A stretch of 64,000 nucleotides of DNA, from contig OX031072.1 of assembly GCA_943736015.1 (NCBI GenBank), positions 1,306,501 to 1,370,500 of the forward strand. The letters are read 5' to 3'. Numbering within the stretch: the first letter of the stretch is position 1; the number at the start of each line of letters is the position of its first letter. The notes below the pieces were generated by a model. That model was not told the DNA's origin, did not search any database, and saw nothing but the letters and a program-made list of their open reading frames with translations. This DNA comes from Tridacna crocea (taxonomy: Eukaryota; Mollusca; Bivalvia; Cardiida; Cardiidae). Shown in pieces: positions 1 to 12,600 of this stretch. The position numbers were made by a program, and so were the translations under genes.

Positions 1-85
1 AATTTTCAGTAACTTTTATTTTGTCGTCTGCAAATGCTTTCAATTTGGACCAGTCTAAGAATATTGTTGTTTGGTAATGGGTTAA
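1..85 (+). mobile_element. HP-1, long arm only (cut by window start)
   Basis: TCGTCTGCAAATGCTTTCAA, GGACCAGTCTAA and the terminus TTTGGTAATGGGTTAA. Confidence 0.9.
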
Positions 86-90
86 GTCTT

Positions 91-255
91 TACCACACAA
101 TTTTGAGTTATAAGGACCTTGAAAGAGAAGGCTTTCGAAAACATTGCGGTATTTGTAGACTACAAGTCTAAAGTATCTAAAATAATGATTTCAGACTGGG
201 ATAGTGCAGAAAACATTACCAGCATTTTTTACTTTTGCCACAATGTTTTCAGTAG
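91..255 (+). mobile_element. HP-1 remnant, rearranged, overlapping M13 exon a upstream side
   Basis: Short-arm pieces (TTTACCACACAA, GAGAAGGCTTTCGAAAACAT) and half of a hairpin (CAGCATTTTTTACTTTTGCC) out of normal order, ending about 20 bp before the exon a acceptor. Confidence 0.6.
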
Positions 256-273
256 GCTTATGTTATTTTTCAG

Positions 274-367
274 GACTATTGTGAACTATGCAATCTGGCG
301 GATTGTCAAAAACAGACTTGTAAACATGCCACAACGTTTTAGGAATGAAATCCAAAATTATAATAAG
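274..367 (+). CDS. M13 peptidase exon a (first in window)
   Basis: Acceptor TTTTTCAG and donor GTATGT bound 94 bp. It enters with one base of a split codon and ends in phase 0. It encodes [20 protein letters not shown] and onward, the helical block that precedes the RWKxC region in M13 enzymes. Confidence 0.88.
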
Positions 368-3300
368 GTATGTCAATTACTACCGTAAACGTATTTTTTA
401 TAGATTTTTCTGGGAATTTATTCATAAATTTGTGTATCAAATCACAATCATGATCATTATGTCATCATTGTCATCATCATGGTCTTCAGTATAGTTGTTG
501 TGCTATCATCATCATCATCATCTTCATCATCACCATCATTATCATCTTCATCATAATCATCACAAGGACCATCATCATCACCATCATCATCATCATCATC
601 ATCACCACCACCATCACCATCATCATCATCATCACCACCACTATCATCATCATCATCATCATCATCATCACCACCACCATCATCATTATCATCATCTTTG
701 TCATCATCATCACCACCACCACCACAATCATCACCATCATTATCATATCCACCATCATCAGGATCAAAATTTCCAGGGAAAGCATCACCTCTGAATAGAT
801 ATTCTTACACTTTTTATTAGAATTGATCAGCAAACATCAACCAATCTTCCTATTTCACAGGAAATGTCCGGAACAACAATGTCACCACAACGATGGAAAA
901 CCTGCACCAGATATCTCAAACATGCCTTTGAGCTGGTGTTGGGCCGTATGTTTGTTGAACGATACTTTAGCATGGATTCTAGGACTGAGGTTTGTTTGTA
1001 TGTTTTAACTCATTACCAAACGACAAAACTTTAGGTTTGTCCAAATTGAAAACATTTGGAGACGACAAAATAAAAGTGACTGAAAATTTGAAATCGTTTT
1101 GTGAAGGATAGAAAACATTGTGGGAAAAGGAGAAAATGCTGGTAACCAGCATTTTCTCCTTTTCCCACAATGTTTTCTAGAGGCTTCTTTTTCAAGGGCG
1201 TCAAAAGTAGGGATTGTGAGGTAATGGGTTAACAGAATACAAGATATATGTCAGCTGTCTCTCCTAGGACCATTCCAAATTGCAGTCTAATTAGAATTCT
1301 AACATGACGCAAGAATTCTGCATTATAAACACAGTTCAACAAAATTTAAGCGTGGTAAAATCTATTTTATTCTTTAGAGAGTGACGTCATTCTTTATAGA
1401 GTGAAATCATTCTGTATTAATCCTTTACCAAACAATCCCTGGTTTTTATGGGTCAGGAATAGAAGCTTTTTGAAAACATTGTGGGAAAAGGAGAAAATGC
1501 TGGTAACCAGCATTTTCTCCATTTCCCACAATGTTTTTGACCCTATCATATAGAAAAATCACCTTTTTAGCAACTGTTAATTTGTCATCTGCAAAATGAC
1601 TTTAATTTGCTCTGGTCCAAAATTTGCCATTTGGGAAAGGGTTAAGTAAGTAAGTTATTCAATGGAATATAATCTGTATCTGTGTTTTTACTCTAAGTAT
1701 GGACTTATTTTGCTTTTTTTTTAAGAGTTGGTCATGTAAGAATTGAAATAACCTTCTTTTTGTCGTAGTTTATGGTTCAATAAAACACATTGTGAGTTAC
1801 GAGGTGCGATGAATAAACCATGAGGGCAATCACTCTTGTGGATTATTTATTGTGCCTTATAACTCACAGCTGTGGTTTACTGAATGATAACCCACAATAG
1901 AAAGAGGATAATTTCATAAATCTGGAAAAAAAAACATGATATCTGATGGACGTGGCTAAATAAAGATTGGCCATGCTTTTTGAAAAGGGAGCCTAGGTGG
2001 ACCTTGTCAAAGTCCACCAAGGCTGACTTGGATTTATAGTTTTTGCTTTTGTTCTAAACTCTGGATGCACAAGGACCAGTCTACCTCATGAGTGCAAAAG
2101 TTGTAAGACAAAATTGTCTTCAGAGATATACATGATTATGTGGCATGCAACATGCGCAAAGGGGCATTCAGAAATTTGCGTAACATGTCGTCTGAGAGTA
2201 GCCTGCGTAGTTGGAAAAAAATACTTTCTGTTTTTTTCATTGTGTAATTTTCTGTTTTGTGCAAGTCTACTGTTGAACAAAATCCAATTTAGTTGTAAAA
2301 AGCCTACTCAGATAAGCCTGCGCAGTCCACGCAGGCTGATCCAAGATGGCTTTTTATGCACGAATGCCCTTTTTTGAATTCCCTAGGTGACCAGCATTTT
2401 CTCCTTTTACCACTGCATTTTTAAAAAAGCTTTCTTTGATAGACTCAGTAAAACTCAGAGTTACCACACAATGATGACTTTTGACAACCCTGAGGTAGAA
2501 GCCTTTTGAAAACATTGTGGGAAAAGGTGAAAATGCTGGAAAACATTGTTTTGTACCCTTCACAAAACAAATTTAAAATTTTCAGTCAATGTTTATTTTG
2601 TCATCTGCAAATGCTGTCGGTTTGGACAAGCCACAAATTTTGTCCTTTGGTAATGAGTTAATGAGGTTGTTTGAAAAAAAAAAGACACTCAGTGGACATA
2701 AGCCTATTGATCTAGCCTGCTCCTTTTCCCTACAATGATCTCAAAATACTGTGAAATGCGAGGATGTAAATGTTGTATTTGGACAGAAATGAGTCAAAAC
2801 TATTGTTTCCTCCAGGTTTTAACTATGATCAACAATATCAGGTCCACTTTCAAACAAATGGTTGAAGAACTGGACTGGATGGATGCCGAGATGAAAACAG
2901 TTGCAAAAGCAAAGGTATCATTAGCAATGTATGGCGTTTGTTTTGTGTTGACTGTTTACCACACAACATAATTTTAGACTTGTCCAAAATGGAAACATTT
3001 GCAGATGACATGTTTAACCCATTCCCAAACGGCAAATTTTGGACCAGACCAAATGGAAAGCATTTTGCGGACGACAAATTAACAGTTGCTAAAAAGATGA
3101 TTTTTCTATATGATAGGGTAGAAAATATTGTGGGAAAAGGAGAAAATGCTGGTCACCAGCATTTTCTCCTTTTCCCACAATGTTTTCAAAAGGCTTCTAT
3201 TTATGACCCGTAAAAACCAGAGATTGTTTGGGAAAGGGTTAATATGACTAAAAAATTGAAATTTGTTTTGGGAATGGAAGAAAACATTGTGGAAAAAGGA

Positions 3301-3621
3301 GAAAATGCTGCTTACCAGCATTTTCTCCTTTTCCCACTAAATTTTCAAAAGGCTTCTTTCTCAGGGTCATTAAAAGTAGGGATTGTGTGGTAGTGGGTTA
3401 AACCTTTACAGTTCAATGCCAAGTTTTAACAACCCTCTTAAAGAGGCCTTTTGAAGCATTGGGGGGAAAGGAGAAAAATAAAATTTAGCTTTGCTACAAA
3501 CTTTATGCACATGCATGACAACATAACACACTTGTGATAACATTATCTTTGGTCACTTAATTATGTCTGTCTGTCTTTGTCTGTTCTGCCATCTGCCCCT
3601 AGCCTTCCTGCCCCCCTCCAT

Positions 3622-3672
<51 letters not shown>

Positions 3673-6600
3673 ATTAATTTAGCGCAAAATTTTCCGCAAG
3701 CTGATAAACAAGCTTATAAACACTAACTCAATGACAATTACATACATTATACAGGCTGACTACATGGTGGCAGTGATTGGTTCTCCAGATTTTATTTTTG
3801 AGGATGATACACTGAACAAACTATATAAGGAGGTCAGTACATGTATTTAGATTTTCACTTCCATAACTGATGTTTACTTTCAAAAATACCTATTTCTTTA
3901 ACTCTTTACCACATGACAAAATTTTGGACTGGTCCAAATTGAAAGCATTTGCAGACAACAAAATAGATGTGACTCAAAAAATGAAATTTGATTTGGGAAG
4001 GGTAGAAAGTGGTGTGCGAAAAGGAGAAAATGCTGGTTACCAGCATTTTCTCCTTTTCCTACAATGTTTGCAAAAGCTTTCTTTCTCATGGTCGTTAAAA
4101 GTCAGGATTGTGTGGTAAAGAGTTAATGTTCATTTCTGAGAATAGAATGAATATCTTCTAAAAGTTTCATCTGGAAAAAAAGTAACTTCCATACAACACA
4201 ATTCCTTTCTTTCGGCTGACCATCATTTTGATGACAGTAATGTGAAAAAGCAGCCATTGGCTTGGAAAGAATATTGTGTGGAGTACTGATATAGGAAACT
4301 CTAGGAAAGCATGGATACGTGCACTGACTTCAGCAATATGAAAAATGAAGTTGACAACAGTGTTAAATATGATACAATCAATCATACAAGTTTACATTTG
4401 AGAGCCAAAAAAGTTAAAAAAAGAGACATTTCTTAGCTAGATATTGCAAAGTGCAGTTTATTTTTTGTCTGATAGAATATTTCAGGACATAGTTTAGTCT
4501 GACTTTGATCTTTACTACCAGCAAATAATTGAAATTTTTAAGTTGCTCTTATCTAGAATTGTCTCCTCAAAGCATATAGTGTATATCAGTGCTCAGTCTG
4601 GTCTGAATCTACACCAGCTGCAAAGTTGACTCCATTAACTCTTTACCACGTGACAAAATTTTGGACTTGTCCACTTTGAAAGCATTTGCAGACAACAAAA
4701 TAAATGTGAATCAAAACTTGAAAATTGATTTGGAAAGGGTAGAAAACATTGTGGTTACCAGCATTTTCTCCTTTTCCCACAATGTTTTCAAAGGTTTTCT
4801 TTCTCGGGGTCGTTAAAAGTCGGGATTGTGTGGTAAAGAGTTAAATTTTGTCAAAGGTGCTTTGAAATTATCCTGTCACTGATTCACTAGCCACTTTAAT
4901 CCTTCACCAGACGACAAAATTTTAGACTTGTCCAATTATTGAAAGCATTTGCAGACGACAATTTCATTGTGCCTCTGATGATGCAATTCTTCTTTGATAA
5001 GGTAGAAAACATAGTAGGAAAAGGAGAAAATGCTGGTTACCATCATTTTCTCCTTTTCCCACAATGTTTTTAAAAGTCATCTCTTTCAGGGTCGTCAAAA
5101 CTCGGGATCGTGTGGTAAAGGGTTAATTCGCTCCCCCTTCCCTGGAGTTTTATTGACCCTTAGAGAAAAAGCTAATGAAAACATCATGATAAACAGCATT
5201 TTCTCCTTTTTCCACCATATTTTCTACCAAATAATAGGCAAAAACCATTACATTGACCTACATTTGTTTTGTTGTCTGCTTTCAATTTGGACAAGTCTAA
5301 AAGTTTTTCATTAAATATAGAATTAGTAGATCCCTCATTAACCTTTTACCTTGTTAGTAAATGAAATGCAACTGTCAATCAAGTAATAACATCTCAAATA
5401 TTGTTATTTCAAAGTCAATATTTGGGAAAAAATATCTCCTTATCAGACAGTGTACATCTTAAGATCACACTGCATGTTTTAACCCATTACCACACAATTC
5501 CTACTTTTGATGCCCCTTAGAAAGATTTCTTTTGAAAACACTAGGAAAAGGAGAAAATGCTGGTAACCAGCATTTTCTCCTTTTCCCACAGTGTTTTCTA
5601 CCCATCTCGAACAGTCACCTTTATTTTGTCGTCTGAAAATGCTTTCAATTAATTTTGAACCAGTCTAAAATTTTGTTGTGTGGTAAAGAGTTAAGCAGTC
5701 AGATCTTGATCTACACTGACCAGAAAAGGTCCTTGAGTTGCGCTGAGCAGCCTAAGGAATAAGTTTGCCATTTTTACATAGTTTGAAATGGATTGGGACA
5801 CTTACTTCAATAATGTGCTGAGGATATTACAGCTGGACAGTATAGATACGCTCTCAAAACTTAGGAAAGTCAATGATGTTGAAGAGAGAAGAAGGTATAA
5901 AACTCTCTCTCTCTGTCTCTCTCTGTCTCTACTCGCTAAAAATTTCAGTCCTCATTGCCTCTATTTCATGATGTTCAAAGAGAATAAACTTTTGTGGCAC
6001 ATCACAGTACATACCCTCATATTGTCGAATCAGGTCTATTTAGGTAAGTTTTCTTGGAAATTATGGGTAGATTAATTGATAAATTTACCCCATAAAAAAA
6101 CTTTCTTAACTATAGTTACTTGCACATTTGTGGCCTATGTAGATCAAGATCAGACAGCACAAAACATGCAGCCAGAACTTTGATCTACTTTGTTTGCTTT
6201 ACAAAAACATTGTATATGTAAGCTAACATGAAATTGCATTTTATGAACCCCTGAATTGTGAGTTAGCTCTAACATTTCACAGAAAAGAAATAAATGTAAT
6301 TGTATCGAGATAAATTCCTTTCACAAGTTAACATTAAAGGCCGAGGATACCTGTCTACATGGTTTCGAATCCTGCCAGATGTGGTTTGTATTTCAGATAT
6401 GCATTTTTTGGGAATTTTCATGTTTGTAAGATTGAGGCACGTCCGTGATTGGCCATTGAGCCATTAATCCCATTTGTTGTCCAAAAAGGGACTTTTCTGC
6501 CCAATAAAGTTTTGAGTCGTCGATAAATAACCCATTACCACATAGCAGAGACCTATCCAAATTGATGGTATTTGCAGACGACAATTTCATAGGTAGTCAG

Positions 6601-9600
6601 ATGGTGCTATTTTGCTTTGATAGGGTAGAAAACTTTGTGGGAAAAGGAGAAAATGCTGGTTACCAGCATTTTCTCCTTTTCCCACACTGTTTTCAAAAGG
6701 CTTCTTCCTCAGGGGCGTTAAAAGTCGTCATTGTGTGGGAAAGGGTTAAGAAGGGGGATGTTACGGGAGATCACTCCTTCATGCATGGCTTCATCCTGAT
6801 TTAACCCTTTACCAAACAATCCTTGGTTTTTACGACCCTGAGATATAAGCCTTTTGAAAACATTGTGGGAAAAGGAGACAATGCAGTTAACCAGCATTGT
6901 CTCCTTTTCCCACAATGTTTTCTGTCCTGCTGGAAACAAATTTCAATTCTTGAGTTACGTTTATTTTGTCGTCTGCAAGTGCTTTCAATGTTGACTAGTC
7001 TAAAATTTTGCCGTTTGGGAAAGGGTTAAGGTAAGACCTGTGTAATGGAAAACAGCTATTTCCACTAAAAAATTATCATGCAAAATTAGCTATAATTAAA
7101 ACTGCGTATTATTGAACTACTTTCACCTTTTCGTTTTTTCCTTCTTTGAATTATCATTTATAAATCTAAAACCGCTATATTCTCAATCAAAAAAGAGATA
7201 ATAGTTACCTCCCTTTTTAGAAAACAAAAAAAGTATCAAAAAATAGTTTCAAGATAGACATAAACGGAATTTCTGATCCGTTAGAAATGTGCAAAATATT
7301 ACCTCTGCATAAATCCTTATTTATCCTTATTTAACAACCAATTAGAATTTTTGCCAAATGTTCAGCGGAAGTGCATTACACAGGTCTTACCTTAAATACA
7401 GTACCTAACAACTGTTTTAGGAAGATATCTTTTTAGCCCAGTGGTTAAGGTATTGGTCTTATGAACCTCAAAAAACAAGGATATAATTCTGTCACGGGTT
7501 CGAATCCATCCTCGTTGACCCAGTTTCGATTCATACTGTAATCGACCCTGGGTTATTTCGCTAGTGTTTTCTCATCTCATGAATTATTCATGAAGCATTT
7601 TGATTGGTAATCTCAGTTTTTCTTTGAAAAAATTTAAACTATTTTTATCACAAATATGCCATCATTTCTATTTTTAGTAAATGACGAAATGAAATTGCCC
7701 TCCCTACGAGAGAGAATGAATATAGTATCGATCTTTCGATTGGCTATTAGGTTACTTTCCGACCATATGAATATTCATAGGAAACAAAGATTTGCTAGTC
7801 AATTTTTCCAGGGGTAATGCATGGAGAGTAACGTAATGCTTAAACCTGGGTTCTGAGGATGGTTAGAATCCCGCCAGATGAAGTTTGTATTTCAGCCATG
7901 TACTCGTGGCGAATTTTCATGTTCGTAAGAATGTAAAGAAAGTCCAGTGATGTATGGAGAGGTGGGGCCACCCTTACGTAACTGAAATACTGCAGTTCTA
8001 GAAATGTTTTAGCACATTGCCAAAAGACAAAATTTTGACTGTTCCAAATTGACAGCTCTTGCCGATGACATATCAAAAGTGTAAAAAACTTTGTGAGAAA
8101 AGGAGAAAATGCTGGTCACCAGCATTTTCTACTTTTCCAATGAGGTTTTCAAAAGCCTATTTCCTTTAAACTTGGAAGTTTGTGGTAAAGAATTATACAC
8201 ATACAAATATATTTTCATAGATGGCTTACCTCCCCCACTACAGTAAATGCCTTCTACAACCATCAGAGAAACTTGATCAGTAAGTTTTGCTCATCTTTTG
8301 TAATTGCTTAGTCTCTAGAGGCCACATACGAAATTTTATTAAAGTAGATCTATTAGCCATGCATATTGCTTTATTGCATTATAAGTGCATTGCATATAAA
8401 GTACTCTTTCCTCTCTATATAGCCTAATTGTTTCATGTGTTAATTCTCTACCACACAATCCCGATTTTAAACGACCCTGAGAAAGAAGCCTTTCGGAAAC
8501 ATTGTGGGAAAAGGAGAAAATGCTGGTAACCAGCATTTTCTGTTTTTCCACAATGTTTGCTTAGTTTAGTTTAAACATATTTATTTTACATCGATTGAGA
8601 AACAAGTTCTTACAACTTATACTGATCTCTCTCGATTCGGCTTCCTGGGAACTACACCAGTACTCGCGCCGAATGTGTGGGCCAATGAAAAATCCCGAAG
8701 TTGACACCCGCTACCGGGTATCGAACTCAAGACCTTTAGGTTATGAGGCTAACCTTCACAAAACAGATTTCAAGTTTACAGTCACTTTTATTTTGTCATC
8801 TGCAAATTAATGCTTTCAATTTGGACAAACCTAAAATTTTGTCGTTTGGTAATGAGTTAAGGGTCCAAAACTTCGTTCGATAAAGGAAAAAATCCTGGTG
8901 ACCAGCATTTTCTCCTTGTCTTACAATGTTTTCATGAGGGTGATTCAAACGAAGGGTGGTCTTATTTTCATATATATACACAAAAGAAATAAATGCATTA
9001 TCTTTATAAATGTAATTATGTTTATTTTTATGCCAATTTTCAGCTTTTCCAGCTGGGATTTTACAACCACCATATTTCCATGTGGACAGACCAAGGTAAA
9101 ATATTGATTTCATATTGTATAATGTTGTTCCTATGTTAGTTTATATTCTGGCACGAAGCTGATAATGATTCCTGCATTTACTCATTGTTACCACCAGTTG
9201 CAAGTATGGGCTGTTAGCTATGTTGTGGAGGATAGTGCCAGGTACATGATTATGGCCACATATTTATGCCGCAAGATATGAAATAGCTATTGCAATGATT
9301 TAAGAGAAGTATCGTGATAAAACAAGGTTTCCTGGAAATGTTAGCTAAATAATAAAAATTTTCACAAAAATATAATTCTAACTGCTGTCATGGTTTATTT
9401 TGTTTACATGCCAACAACTGATATTCTTAGTATATATAATTAGATTTTGTTGTAGAACATCTTTTTCTACAATCTTATGAATTTTCCTTTTCCCTTAATG
9501 CTTTTAAAGTTGTTCGTAGGGGGCATTTCAGGTCATCTTTGCGACTTTGCAGACTTCTGTTCAAGTCTTGTCAAAATTAATCAGTTAAGCTACAACTGTA

Positions 9601-12600
9601 AATGATTCGAATTTCTACTTCCTGCAATCTTGTGAAATCAAAAAATACCAAGCTCATCCAGATAGTTAATTTTCTATTTTTAGATGCATATATTGTGAAA
9701 TGGATAAAACTATCATTGTGATTTCATCTCATATGTCAGCTTCGTGCATGATTGAGAAATTTTTACTTGAAATCTGAAGTTTATTGTGATATTTTATTCA
9801 GGAAACTTTTCACTATCTCGATAAAATTTCCAGGAAACTTAAACTTATCGCGATAGTTTTCTGAAATTATCATAATAGTTATCTCGTGTGGCAGAAATAT
9901 GCCAATGTACATGATGAAATCTTTTCATTGTAGTCATCAGTTGCTCATGATGGTGATGATACATGATAAAACCCATCCTAAGGTATGCCTGGATCTTTTG
10001 TACGTTCGATGTACATAGTATTGCCACATGGGACCTTTATGTATATACTTCTGTCTCTTATTTATTGATTTGAAACCCTAGGCAGAGGTAGAAGACTTAC
10101 CGTAATTCATTTTGCATGGATGTGAAAAGTCGGAACTAAATTGTGAATCATTGTTTTTGCAAACAAACCCAAGTAAGCATTGAAAACGGTGTTCGAAAAG
10201 AAGAAAATGCTAGTGACTTAGTAATCAGTATTTTCTCCTTTTTTCACATTTTATCAACCCTTTCAAAGGCAGGCCACATTGTGTCATTCATATTTGAATT
10301 GTCATTGTTTGTTTTTGGTAATGTCTGGAATCTGTTGTCTCCAGAACAGCTAAAATTGGAATTAATTTTTTCAGGTATTTGAACTATGGAGGTATAGGAT
10401 TCATGATCGGACATGAAATAACACATGGATTTGATGATGTGGGTGAGTTATTAACCCTTTACTCCATAGATACTCATTTCTACGCATTGCTTGTAGGAGC
10501 CTTTGGAAAACATTGTGGCAAAAGGTGAAATTGCTCGTCACGAGCAATTTCACCTTTTGTCACAATGTTTTCTATGCTATCAAAAGGTGTCATATACACA
10601 TAAGAAACAGCTTTATCCTTTCAGTTATTTTGGATCAATTAGAGATACCATGGAAATGCCCTATGGGTAAAGGGTTAAGGAAAATTTTGGTTTTAGAACA
10701 TTAACAGTTTGTATATGAGCTATGCTTTGGTAAAAGGAGGCTTAATTCATCTCCATGATACAGTATGGCTTGCAACAAGCTAAAAGGTGCATTCAGACTT
10801 CTGCGTAAAGTGTCATATCAGATCAGCCTGAGGCAGTCTGTGCAGACTAATCCAAGACAGCACTTTAATCCTTTCCCAAATGACAAAATTTGAGACTGTT
10901 CCAAACTCAAAGAGTTTGTAGATAACAATTTTGAATTTGATGAGAATGGCAGAGAGTTTTCCGAAAGGCTAGAAAACACTTTGGGAAAAGGAGAAATTGC
11001 TTGTCACGGAGATGTAAAAACCAAGGCTTGTTTGGGAAAGAGTTAAGCCAACATAAAAGTTAGTGCTAAACTAGACTTGCACAAAACAAAAAATTACATA
11101 AAAACTGAAAATTGCGCGTCGAATTAGGCCGATGCGAGACGACACTTTATGCAAATGTCTGAATGCCCTTTTTTCGTGTGTTGCAGGCCATATATCAAGC
11201 CAGTCATTGCATGAGTATTGATCCATAAATCTGTTTAGTATAATTATGAAGTTAATCTGGAGGTAGAATGGCCCTTTGTCATGCAGTAAATTGACATTAA
11301 AGCAAAACGTTTCCACCCATGTCAGCCTGCGTGGACTGCAGGCTGACATTGGTGGATACTTTTTGCAGATGCATCAAGTCCCCTTTTCACAAAACATGGT
11401 TCAAATATTTTCCAGGTCGGTTATATGACAAAGAAGGAAACTTGATTGATTGGTGGAAACCATCAGCAGCTGCACTGTACAAGGAAAAAGCTCAGTGTTT
11501 AATAGACCAATATGGGGAATTCTTCCATCCAGTTGCTGGCAGAAAGGTTCATAAAATAAAATATTGACATTTTTTTAAAATTGTATTACAGCATTTTCAA
11601 CAATAGTTCAGTTATATGGTGGGTGACAAGAGTACCATCAACAAGGTTTTCCCTCAGCATTAGAGAATGGTGGTGGTGGGGGGGAGGGGGGGCATCGTGA
11701 TCCCTTGCCTCTTTAGCTTTAGTAGTGGATGATTTCTTTAACTCTTAGGATCAAAATTGATAGGTCTCTTCATCTTCAAGCATTGATTTTAATACAATTA
11801 CCTTTTAACTTCAACCAAATAAAGTCTGGTAGGCATTTCTGACGGAAAACTTGACTTCTCTTCAATTTTTAGACAAGCACTACATTCACATCCGAACTGC
11901 TGCTTAATGTGGCATGATCAACAGTGCTGAAGGAAGCAGACAATAAAACATGCAGTTTGCACTCTCATGACATTTTTTCTTTGCGAACAGACCTGTAATA
12001 TGTACTTTTATGTACTAAAAGTTAGGTAAATGTGCTAAAAAGTAGAGAGTGCCCAATTATGAACTTGACTGGGCTCATTTTTACTACACCTGTCCCTTGC
12101 ACCATACTGTAATAATGAGTAAACCAGTCTTATTGTATAAATAAATCAACAGAAACACCACTTTTGTTTCGGATAAATCCTGCAGTTAGAAAAGAGTGAT
12201 GTTCATGTGATATTGATGCAAGAAAGATTCAATGTCCTGGATGACTTATACTTTTGAAAGTTGCGTAACTGATGGCCCACTGTTATTTATTTTGGGGTCA
12301 TTATACCCCCCAAAACTCTGTTTGGGGGGGTATATAGGAGTCATCTTGTCGGTCGGACGGTCCGTCTGTCCGTCCGTCGGTCGGTCGGTCGGTAGCTTTT
12401 TGTCCGCTCTATTTCTCATAAACTACTGGACGAATTTTATTCAAACTTCACAGGTAAACTCAGTATCAAGCAGAGATGTGCATATGAAATGTTGGTAATT
12501 GTTCATTGATTTTTCACTGAGTTATGGCCCTTTCATGAAATTTCTTGTCCACTCTTTTTCTCATCAACTATTGGGCAGATTTGGTTCAAACTACATAAAT

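Noticed and set aside
486-833. Long poly-Met and poly-His open frames
   Set aside because: Read-through of the (ATC)n tract on the two strands.
7431-7515. Candidate tRNA gene (A- and B-box present)
   Set aside because: The arms do not pair into a cloverleaf and a SINE-like body follows. The same applies to the heads at 26061, 37487, 49652, 61988 and 63296.
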